Shown here one piece after another: positions 56,789 to 64,000 of a DNA stretch of 64,000 bases (the stretch's first letter is position 1; each line of letters begins with the position of its first letter). The position numbers and the translations under genes were made by a program. The DNA is taken from the NCBI GenBank assembly GCA_022843465.1, contig JALHNO010000021.1, positions 394 through 64,393 on the forward strand, given 5' to 3'. The notes under the pieces were generated by a model that ran no database searches, was not told the DNA's origin, and worked only from the letters and a program-made list of their open reading frames with translations. This DNA comes from Pseudomonadota bacterium (lineage in GTDB: Bacteria; Pseudomonadota; Gammaproteobacteria; Xanthomonadales; Ahniellaceae).

Positions 56789-58978
56789 ATGAAACCATTC
56801 CGTTTTGCCTTCCTGCTGGGCCTGGTTGCTCCGGCCTACGCCGACACCACGTCCTGCACGATCGCAGCGCCCTGTCTGGCCTGCGCCGCGCCCCTGTTTC
56901 CGGCCGAGCCCAGCGATCCTGCCGTGATCGGCCGCGAGGGTGCAGACACCGATTTCTCAGCCGCCAACATCCGGATCGTCGCCGAGAACCGCTATCAGGC
57001 CGACGGCGATGTCCGCTTCGCCCGCGCCGATCAGCGGCTCTGGACCGAATCGCTGAACTACGACGCCGAGGCCGGCGTCGGCCGGATCGAAGTTCCGCTG
57101 CGCTTCCAGGATCGCGACATCCTGGTGCGCGCGGAAGGCGCCGAGTGGCATGAAGAAGGATCCAGCACGCTGCAGGCGACCCGCTTCCAGATGCGCAATG
57201 GTCGTGGCAATGGTCAGGCCGACCGCATTACCGTCACCCCCGAAGATCTGACCCGACTGGACCGCGCCAGCTTCACCAGCTGCGACCCCGAGGATCCGGC
57301 CTGGATGATCCACTCCAACAGCATCCAGATCGACAATCAGCGCCATCTTGCCACCGCCCGCAATGTCACTCTGCGCCTGGGCGATGTGCCGGTTTTCTAC
57401 TTTCCCTGGCTGCAGTTTCCGACCAATGATGATCGCGCCAGCGGCGTGCTGGCGCCCACGCTCGGAAACTCCAACAGCGCGGGCGTTGATCTGGTTGTGC
57501 CGGTGTATATCAATCTGGCCCCCAATTACGATGCCACCCTGTATCCGCGCTGGATCTCGGATCGCGGCGGCATGCTCGGCGGCGAATTCCGCTATCTGGG
57601 GAGCAACCTCGGCGGCATGCTCGAATTCAGTTACCTCCACGACGATGACAAGATCACCGGCGCCGACAGCGACAACCGCTACTCGTTCGAGTTCAACCAC
57701 CGCCAGCGTTTTGGACGCCACTGGTCGCTGGCGGCCGACCTGCGTGACGTCTCCGATGATCGCTATTTCGAGGACTTTGGTGATTCGCTGAGCTCGGTTG
57801 CGACCAGCCTGCTGCCGTCCTCGGCCTATCTCAGTGGACGCGGAAACGGCTGGAGCCTCAGCTTCGGCGGCGACCGGGTCGTGATCACCGATCCGCGTTT
57901 CCAGGCTGGCGCCGAACCCTATCGCCGACTGCCCCGGATGACCGGCAGCCTGAGTTCGACCAATCTGCGCGGCCCGCTGATCGGCATCGACGCCGAGTGG
58001 GTGCGCTTTGCCAAGACCGATTATGTCGGTGGCGACCGCTATGATCTGACGCCGTGGATCAGTTGGCCGCTCGAGGGTGCCAGTTGGTTCCTGCATCCGC
58101 GCTATGCCTACCGCAGCACCGGTTATACCCTGGATGCCGGCAACGATCGCAGCCTCAGCCGCACGGTTCCAATCGCCAGTATCGACACGGGCCTGATCTT
58201 CGAACGCGCCTGGGGATCGGAAGGCTTTACCCAGACGCTGGAACCGCGCCTGTACGGCCTGCACGTGCCCTTTCGCGACCAGGACGATCTGCCGATTTTC
58301 GATACCCAGGAACTGACCTTCGGCTTCGCGCAGCTGTTCCGTGACAACGTCTATACCGGCGCCGATCGCCAGGTCGATGCCAGCCAGGTCGCCTTCGCGC
58401 TGAGTTCGCGCCTGCTCGATGCCCAGGGACTGGAGCGCGCCCGCGTCGGCATCGGCCAGATCCGCTACTTCGATCCGCCCCGGGTCACCCTTCCCGGCAC
58501 TCTGCCGCGCAGCGTATCGGGATCCGCCTATGTCGCCGAGGTTGCCGTCTCGCTCAGCGACAACTGGTCGTTTGACGTCGCCCAGCAATGGGACCCGGAG
58601 ATCGATCACAGCATCCTCGGCTCGGCCGGCGTGCATTACCGCTTCGACAATGGCAGCGCGGTCAATCTGGCCTATCGCTACCGGCGCAATCTGCTGGAAC
58701 AGGTGGATTTTTCCACTTCAATCGCGCTGAACGAGCGCTGGAAACTGGTCGCCCGACTGAACCGCAGCCTGCGCGATGATGCCCTGCTTGAGGCCTTTGG
58801 CGGCTTCGAGTACGAAACCTGCTGCTACGCGGTCCGCGTACTCGGCCGTCGCTATGTCCGCAACCTCGAAGGCGATCTGAACAATGCGATCTTCTTTGAG
58901 CTGGAACTCAAGGGACTGGCACGGATCGGACGCGACACCGAGGAGTTTCTGCAGCGTGCTATTCTGGGTTATCGATGA
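56789..58978 (+). CDS. lptD: LPS-assembly outer-membrane protein LptD
   Basis: A 729-residue beta-barrel that inserts lipopolysaccharide into the outer leaflet with LptE. A signal peptide (1 to about 18) is followed by a periplasmic OstA-like domain (about 55-190, NRYQADGDVRFARADQRLW) and the barrel. Cysteines for the essential disulfides are present: several in residues about 22-33, C in FTSCDPEDPAW, and the C-terminal pair in ETCCYAVRVLGRRYV. DsbC encoded at 43790 is the type of isomerase that matures it. AAGGA lies 12 nt before the ATG, a long spacing. Followed by surA 52 bp later. Confidence 0.93.
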   Translation: MKPFRFAFLLGLVAPAYADTTSCTIAAPCLACAAPLFPAEPSDPAVIGREGADTDFSAANIRIVAENRYQADGDVRFARADQRLWTESLNYDAEAGVGRIEVPLRFQDRDILVRAEGAEWHEEGSSTLQATRFQMRNGRGNGQADRITVTPEDLTRLDRASFTSCDPEDPAWMIHSNSIQIDNQRHLATARNVTLRLGDVPVFYFPWLQFPTNDDRASGVLAPTLGNSNSAGVDLVVPVYINLAPNYDATLYPRWISDRGGMLGGEFRYLGSNLGGMLEFSYLHDDDKITGADSDNRYSFEFNHRQRFGRHWSLAADLRDVSDDRYFEDFGDSLSSVATSLLPSSAYLSGRGNGWSLSFGGDRVVITDPRFQAGAEPYRRLPRMTGSLSSTNLRGPLIGIDAEWVRFAKTDYVGGDRYDLTPWISWPLEGASWFLHPRYAYRSTGYTLDAGNDRSLSRTVPIASIDTGLIFERAWGSEGFTQTLEPRLYGLHVPFRDQDDLPIFDTQELTFGFAQLFRDNVYTGADRQVDASQVAFALSSRLLDAQGLERARVGIGQIRYFDPPRVTLPGTLPRSVSGSAYVAEVAVSLSDNWSFDVAQQWDPEIDHSILGSAGVHYRFDNGSAVNLAYRYRRNLLEQVDFSTSIALNERWKLVARLNRSLRDDALLEAFGGFEYETCCYAVRVLGRRYVRNLEGDLNNAIFFELELKGLARIGRDTEEFLQRAILGYR

Positions 58979-59030
58979 TTCATGCGGGTGCTGCTGTCAT
59001 GGCTCCGCCCCTTTCCGGAACCGATTTCGA

Positions 59031-60317
59031 ATGAAACAACTGAGTCTGCTGTGCGCACTGGTCACCAGTCTGGTTTCCCCACTTGCCTTCGCCCAGGCGA
59101 TTCCGGTCGAAAAGCTCGACAAGATCGTCGCCGTCGTTGATGAAGATGTGATCCTGCAGAGCGAGCTGGATCGCGCGGTATCAAACATCCTCGCCCAGGC
59201 ACAGAACGCCGGCCAGTTGCCGCCGCGCGATGTGATCGAAAAGCAGGTGCTTGACCGGCTGATCCTGAGCCGGGTCCAGGTCGAACGCGCCACTTCGACG
59301 GGCATTCAGGTGGGTGACGTTGAGATCGATCAGGCTGTCGGCCGGATCGCCGCGCAGAACCAGATGACCCTGGACCAGCTGCGCCTGTCGCTGGAGCGCG
59401 ACGGCTTCAGCTTCGAGGAGTTCCGCAAGACCATGCGCGACGAACTCACCGTGCAGCGCTTTCGTCAGCGCTATGTGCAGTCGCGGGTCCAGGTCACCGA
59501 CACCGAAATAGACATCCTGCTGGCCAGCGACAGCCTCAAGACCGGCGAGGTACGCCTGCAGCATATTCTGGTTGGCGTGCCCGATGGCTCGCGCCCCGAC
59601 CAGGTACAGGCTGGCCGCGAGAAGGCCGAGCGTGTCGTCCGTGAGGTGTCCGCCGGGCTCTCGTTCGAGCAGGCCGCGATCAAGTATTCCGAAGGCCAGC
59701 AGGCACTCGAAGGCGGCGATCTGGGCTGGCGGCGCTACGAGGAAGTGCCCACGGCGTTTTCCGACCTGGTTGCCGGCATGAAGAAGGGCGATGTCTCCCA
59801 GCCCATCCGCGGCCCCAACGGATTTCACATCATCCGGGTCGCCGATCAGCGCGAGGACAACAGCGCCAAGGCCATTCGCGAATACCGCGCCAGCCATATC
59901 GTGATCCAGCCGAGCGAGCTGATGACCGAAGACCAGGCCATCGCCCGGATCAACAAGCTGCGTGACCAGGCAATCGCCGGCTCTGACTTCGCCGAACTCG
60001 CCCGCAAGCATTCTCAGGACGATAACACCGCCAACCTCGGCGGCGATCTCGACTGGTTCGTCGCCGGTGAATACGGCCAGCGCGTCACCCAGGTGGTGGA
60101 GTCGCTGAAGAATGGTGAGATCTCGGAACCCTTCCGCACCGAACTCGGCTGGCATATTCTCCGCCGTGACGACATGCGCGAGCGGGATCGCACCGAGGAA
60201 TACCAGCGCGCCCAGGCCCGCGAAGCCATCATGCGCCGCAAGGGCGAAGAAGAATTCGACAACTTCCTGCGCCAGATCCGCGCCGAAGCCTACATAGAAA
60301 ACCGGCTGGCGGGGTGA
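59031..60317 (+). CDS. surA: Periplasmic chaperone/peptidyl-prolyl isomerase SurA
   Basis: A 428-residue chaperone for outer-membrane proteins such as LptD. After the signal peptide (1 to about 22) come the SurA N-terminal domain (IPVEKLDKIVAVVDEDVILQSELD), two parvulin domains (about 173-272, VRLQHILVG; about 285-385, YRASHIVIQP) and the C-terminal helix. The ATG at 59031 begins the signal peptide. The usual downstream pdxA-ksgA genes are missing; tandem repeats follow instead. Confidence 0.95.
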   Translation: MKQLSLLCALVTSLVSPLAFAQAIPVEKLDKIVAVVDEDVILQSELDRAVSNILAQAQNAGQLPPRDVIEKQVLDRLILSRVQVERATSTGIQVGDVEIDQAVGRIAAQNQMTLDQLRLSLERDGFSFEEFRKTMRDELTVQRFRQRYVQSRVQVTDTEIDILLASDSLKTGEVRLQHILVGVPDGSRPDQVQAGREKAERVVREVSAGLSFEQAAIKYSEGQQALEGGDLGWRRYEEVPTAFSDLVAGMKKGDVSQPIRGPNGFHIIRVADQREDNSAKAIREYRASHIVIQPSELMTEDQAIARINKLRDQAIAGSDFAELARKHSQDDNTANLGGDLDWFVAGEYGQRVTQVVESLKNGEISEPFRTELGWHILRRDDMRERDRTEEYQRAQAREAIMRRKGEEEFDNFLRQIRAEAYIENRLAG

Positions 60318-60374
60318 GCCGAGCCGCTTCGACGATGCCCCCGGGCATCGTCGGGCGAGGCGAACGCACGCGCA

Positions 60375-60776
60375 TGGCGAGGGCATGGATGCCCGAGGTA
60401 GAGCAATGCAGGAGCAATTGCCGAATGCGCGGGCCGGCGCACTGCACCAGGGACGGTGTCTGCCCCGCTCCCGATCGAAATCAGTCGCGTAGCACTGCCA
60501 CGCGAGGGCCGAACGCCGCGCCCGGCGAGGGCATGGATGCACGAGGTAGAGCAACGCAGGAGCAGTTGCCGGATGGCGCGGCCGGATGCGCTGCACCAGG
60601 GACGGTGTCTGCCCCGCTCCCGATCGAAATCAGTCGCGTGGCACTGCCACGCGAGGGCCGAACGCCGCGCCCGGCGAGGGCATGGATGCCCGAGGTAGAG
60701 CAACGCAGGAGCAGTTGCCGGATGGCGCGGCCGGATGCACTGCACCAGGGACGGTGTCTGCCCCGCTCTTGATCAG
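60375..60776. repeat. 149-bp tandem repeat, about 2.7 copies
   Basis: The block GGGCATGGATGC starts at 60381, 60529 and 60678, giving units of 148-149 bp. The copies are nearly identical apart from scattered changes; the last one ends near CCGCTCTTGATC (60776). It directly follows surA. Open frames cross it in several registers on both strands, with no RBS, so it is treated as non-coding. Confidence 0.85.
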
Positions 60777-60850
60777 AAAGCAGCTGGCCCTCAGGCATCA
60801 ACTGCCATCGGGAATACGCGCCCAGATCGAAGGCTGGCGCCACATGACCG

Positions 60851-61413
60851 CCCTCATCCGGCCCTTCGGGCCACCTTCTCCCGCCATGCGGGAGAAGGGA
60901 ACCACACCAGACCCCTTGCCCAGATCGAAGGCTGGCGCCACAGCAACCACCCTCATCCGGCCCTTCGGGCCACCTTCTCCCGCCATGCGGGAGAAGGGAA
61001 CGACGCGAGGCCCCTCTCCCAGATCGAAGGCTGGCACCACAGCGACCGCCCTCATCCGGCCCTTCGGGCCACCTTCTCCCGCCATGCGGGAGAAGGGAAC
61101 GACACCAGACCCCTTGCCCAGATCGAAGGCTGGCGTCACATGACCACCCTCATCCGGCCCTTCGGGCCACCTTCTCCCGCCATGCGGGAGAAGGGAACGA
61201 CACCAGACCCCTTGCCCAGATCGAAGGCTGGCACCACAGCGACCGCCCTCATCCGGCCCTTCGGGCCACCTTCTCCCGCCATGCGGGAGAAGGGAACGAC
61301 GCGAGGCCCCTTGCCCAGATCGAAGACTGGCGCCACAGCGACCGCCCTCATCCGGCCCTTCGGGCCACCTTCTCCCGCCATGCGGGAGAAGGGAACGAGA
61401 CGAGGCCCCATGC
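60851..61413. repeat. 99-bp tandem repeat, six copies, with internal hairpins
   Basis: CCCTCATCCGG starts at 60851, 60950, 61049, 61147, 61246 and 61345, so units are 99 bp with one of 98 bp. Each unit contains the palindromes GGCCCTTCGGGCC and CTTCTCCCGC-CAT-GCGGGAGAAG. Because 99 is divisible by three, 33-residue peptide repeats appear in several frames on both strands; the 98-bp unit shifts the frame, which argues against coding. Facing single copies of the same family lie at 35758-35913. The adjoining 61414-61531 stretch is probably the promoter of the next gene. Confidence 0.88.
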
Positions 61414-61460
61414 GGCGGAGCAGATGCCCGACAGGCTCCAGGGTTCCTCCCGCAAACTTT

Positions 61461-61499
61461 TCGCATGCGACGATCAAGTCGCAACACCGTCTATATACT
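61461..61499 (+). promoter_or_regulatory. Palindrome and -10-like element before the propeller sensor gene
   Basis: TCGCATGCGA (61461-61470) is a perfect 10-bp palindrome. TATACT (61494-61499) is a good -10 match, 33 nt before the ATG; no good -35 is at the expected distance, so an activator binding the palindrome is possible. Confidence 0.3.
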
Positions 61500-61531
61500 C
61501 GAACCGTCGCAGTCCGTCGGAACTTCCCTGC

Positions 61532-64000
61532 ATGCGTTTCGTTTGCAACCTCAGTCTGGCTTTCGTCTGCCTGCTCGGCGCGACGGGACTGTTTGCGGCG
61601 ACGGCGAAAGATGCGCGCGCCCTGAACGAACTGAGCCTGCGCTCCTGGAATGCGGACCGCGGACTGCCCAACAATTCGGTATTGAGCCTGGGCCGCACCC
61701 GCGATGGCATGCTCTGGGTGGGCACCTGGGAAGGACTCACTCGCTTCGACGGCACGCATTTCCGGAACTTCAACCGGATCAACACGCCGGCAATCAATGC
61801 CGACGGCATCCGCTCACTGGCGCCCACCGCCACCGGTGGCCTCTGGGTTGGCACCAGCGGCGGTGGCTTGCTGCGGATCGAGGACAACCGGCTCGAACCC
61901 GTTTTCGCACCCGGTCAGGCCTTCGGCCTGCAGATGGTTTCCCTGCTCGAAGTCGACGGCGTGCTCTGGATGGGACTGGAAGGCGGCGGCCTGTATCGGA
62001 TGCCGGTCGGCGCGACCCAACCCACGCGTGCAGGGAGCCCGTTGATTGAAGGCAATACCGCCGTCCATACCATTGTTGCGGCCGCCGAAGGCGGTGTGGT
62101 CGTGGCCACGCGCGACCAGGTGTTCCGGGTCGATCAAGCCGGTACCAGTGTCCGCCAGGTGGGCTTGCCGAGCAGCGAGCAGCCCCTGAGCATCGGCAGC
62201 CTGCTGACGTCACCAGAGGGCGCACTTTGGGTGTCCACCTCCCACGGCATTTTTCATCAGCGCGGGCAAGGCGAAGACTGGACCCAAATTGACGCAGGCT
62301 CGGGATTTCGCATGGCCTGGGGCGCCGACGGCGAGATCTGGGTGGGCACCATCACGCGCGGTCTGGTCCGGATCAAGGGCGAACGCATTGAACGCCTGGA
62401 GCGCTTCCACGGCGCTCCGGACGGCTATGTCTCGACGTTGCTGCCCGACACCGAAGGAGGCATCTGGTTTGGCACCAATGGCGGCTTGATGCGCCTGCAG
62501 GCGATGGCCTTCCGCTCGATTTCCGCCGAACACGGGCTGTCCAATGACTACACGCGCAGCGTGCTGCAGACTCGCGACGGCGCAATCTGGGTCGCTACCG
62601 CAGACGGGTTGAACCGGTTTTCCCCGGGCAGCAACGACGCGCCGGAACCGGTATCGGCATTTGGTCCAACCGCCATCATGTCGCTTGCCGAAGCCCCCGA
62701 CGGAGCCCTGTGGGCGGGCACCTATACCGAAGGGATATTCATCCTTCGCAATGGAAAAAAGGAAGTCCCCGAAAATCTGAAATTGCCGCCGACCAAGGGG
62801 ATTCGCAGCATCCTGGTGGCGCGCGATCAGACCATCTGGGTAGGAACCACCCGTTGGGTCGCGCACTACGACCCCGCTCGTCAGATCATGCTGCCCTCGC
62901 CGCCTGGCAGCTACTCGACTGTATTTGCCCTGCATGAGGACCGCGCGGGCCGGATCTGGGTTGCCTGCACCGAGGGACTGGCCCGGATCGATGGCGCCGA
63001 TGTGGTCTACTTCGGGGCCAGCGATGGCTTCGTCGCCACCAGCACGTTCGCCTTCCATGAGGAAGCCGACGGCAGTCTGTGGGTTGGAACTGATGCCGGC
63101 ATTGCCCACTATGCCGACGGGCGATTCCGTTTTGTCTCCGCGCAACAGGGCATGCCGTTTCACACGGTGTTCGCCATCGGAGAGGATGATGTGGGACAGC
63201 TTTGGCTGACCTCAAGAATTGGCGTTTTCCGTGTCGCACTGGCACAACTGCAGCGAGCGCTGAGCGACCCGGCCTACGTGCTTCAGGGCCAGTTGTTCGA
63301 TCGCGACGATGGTATGGGTGCCTCACAGAATAACGGCACCACCACGCCGACCGTATTGCGCGCCGCCTCCGGCGAACTGTGGTTCGCGACAGCCAAGGGC
63401 GTCGCCATCGTCGATCCAGAGCACGCAGTGTCAACGACACCGCGACCGCTCCATGTCGTCCTCGACAGAGTGGTGATCGACGATCACGACGTCGACTATC
63501 GCAGGCACCACAGACTCGACCCGGGTCGCCACTCCGTGTCCCTGCAATTTGCAGCAGCAGCACCATCAGGCGGCGGCGAAATCGAGTATGCCTACCGCGT
63601 CAACGGGCTTGACCAGAACTGGGAGATGATCGGATCCGAGCGCTCGGTACGCCTGACCAACTTGCCGCCGGGGGCCTATGTGATCGAGGTCGCCTCGCGA
63701 ATGGGACATGGCCCGCTTTCCCCAGAGCCGGCCCGGTTTTCGTTCGAGATCGCGCCGCGGTTCTGGCAGATTCGCGGCTTCATTCCGCTCACCGTGGTGC
63801 TGTTCGGCCTGGTGGTTTTCTGTGTGTTCTGGGCCCGTGGCGCGGCCCTGCGCAGCCGCAACCAGCGACTGGAACAGGAGGTGGCCGAACGCACCCGCGA
63901 ACTGAGCCAGTCGAACGCGTCGCTGCAGACCGAGGTAGGCGAACGCATCGCGGCCGAGACGGCGTTGAAAGGTCGCAATGACGATCTCGCCGCGCTCAAT
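61532..64000 (+). CDS. Two-component-type beta-propeller/Y_Y_Y sensor, 3' end outside window
   Basis: An open frame of 823 codons with no stop up to the window edge. It starts with a signal peptide (1 to about 24), followed by a dozen or more propeller repeats of the form (I/L)WVGTxxGL (for example LWVGTWEGL, IWFGTNGGL, LWVGTDAGI), a Y_Y_Y domain (about 680-745, YAYRVNGLDQNWEMIG), a TM helix (about 750-770, IPLTVVLFGLVVFCVFW) and the start of a coiled coil (LEQEVAERTRELSQSNASL). The missing C-terminus is probably a GGDEF or histidine kinase output domain. The periplasmic propeller likely senses a ligand such as a glycan. No good RBS is seen at the ATG. Confidence 0.88.
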   Translation, partial: MRFVCNLSLAFVCLLGATGLFAATAKDARALNELSLRSWNADRGLPNNSVLSLGRTRDGMLWVGTWEGLTRFDGTHFRNFNRINTPAINADGIRSLAPTATGGLWVGTSGGGLLRIEDNRLEPVFAPGQAFGLQMVSLLEVDGVLWMGLEGGGLYRMPVGATQPTRAGSPLIEGNTAVHTIVAAAEGGVVVATRDQVFRVDQAGTSVRQVGLPSSEQPLSIGSLLTSPEGALWVSTSHGIFHQRGQGEDWTQIDAGSGFRMAWGADGEIWVGTITRGLVRIKGERIERLERFHGAPDGYVSTLLPDTEGGIWFGTNGGLMRLQAMAFRSISAEHGLSNDYTRSVLQTRDGAIWVATADGLNRFSPGSNDAPEPVSAFGPTAIMSLAEAPDGALWAGTYTEGIFILRNGKKEVPENLKLPPTKGIRSILVARDQTIWVGTTRWVAHYDPARQIMLPSPPGSYSTVFALHEDRAGRIWVACTEGLARIDGADVVYFGASDGFVATSTFAFHEEADGSLWVGTDAGIAHYADGRFRFVSAQQGMPFHTVFAIGEDDVGQLWLTSRIGVFRVALAQLQRALSDPAYVLQGQLFDRDDGMGASQNNGTTTPTVLRAASGELWFATAKGVAIVDPEHAVSTTPRPLHVVLDRVVIDDHDVDYRRHHRLDPGRHSVSLQFAAAAPSGGGEIEYAYRVNGLDQNWEMIGSERSVRLTNLPPGAYVIEVASRMGHGPLSPEPARFSFEIAPRFWQIRGFIPLTVVLFGLVVFCVFWARGAALRSRNQRLEQEVAERTRELSQSNASLQTEVGERIAAETALKGRNDDLAALN

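Noticed and set aside
60851-61413. CRISPR array
   Set aside because: The units are contiguous, 99 bp long and repeated end to end, with no short repeat alternating with unique spacers and no cas gene.
60586-61625. Open frames through the repeat arrays, including 33-residue peptide repeats
   Set aside because: They arise because the 99-bp unit is a multiple of three; similar frames exist on both strands, one unit is 98 bp and shifts the frame, and no RBS or family match is seen.

Overview
The window is GC-rich bacterial chromosome with dense housekeeping genes typical of Gammaproteobacteria: lptD-surA, queA-tgt, tldD/pmbA, xseB-ispA, tesA divergent from an ybbA-ybbP-type ABC pair, pstSCAB-phoU, dsbC, dbpA and tilS. 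Gene content, frequent REP-like interspersed hairpin repeats and many c-di-GMP/two-component proteins suggest the order Xanthomonadales (Lysobacterales). That placement is an inference; no rRNA gene is present to settle it. I saw no insertion sequence, phage gene, CRISPR array or tRNA.

Layout. 1-462: a 109-bp tandem repeat and an inverted pair of REP-like hairpins. 463-2346: a membrane diguanylate cyclase and a Sel1-repeat protein (minus strand). 2590-9436: a tightly coupled seven-gene lipid-modification cluster (fatty acid desaturase, FAD oxidoreductase, DUF1365, cyclopropane-fatty-acid-synthase-type methyltransferase, DUF2878, DUF1295, second methyltransferase). 9648-15282: tilS fused to an acetyltransferase domain, tesA, and the ABC pair. 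15538-31569: a signalling island with a LOV-domain (blue-light type) REC/PAS/GGDEF/EAL/REC protein, a 2466-residue histidine kinase with about 8 PAS and 3 GAF domains, a lone receiver, a three-gene operon (transglutaminase-like protein, histidine kinase, response regulator) and a FixJ-type regulator. 31687-37383: a metallo-beta-lactamase-fold enzyme, a 900-bp gene-free stretch holding a long inverted-repeat element, a secreted CGTase-like amylase and dbpA. 37474-43670: a phosphate module (OprP/OprO-type porin divergent from pstSCAB-phoU, with PHO-box-like sites between). 43790-49777: dsbC, a MocR regulator divergent from an EamA exporter, a GNAT-PhzF fusion, xseB, ispA. 49805-60317: a TPR protein, pmbA, yjgA/darP, tldD, tgt, queA, lptD, surA. 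60375-61413: two tandem repeat arrays (149 bp and 99 bp units). 61532-64000: the 5' part of a beta-propeller/Y_Y_Y sensor cut by the window edge.

How the parts work together. The pst/porin block is one phosphate-starvation regulon. The lipid cluster resembles gene sets linked in other bacteria to photo-oxidative stress, and a predicted blue-light c-di-GMP protein lies 6 kb away, so a light or oxidative theme is possible but unproven. Two tandem CGTA half-sites 10 bp apart occur upstream of the LOV protein and of the transglutaminase-kinase-regulator operon; a weaker match precedes the amylase. They may be targets of the FixJ-type regulator encoded here.
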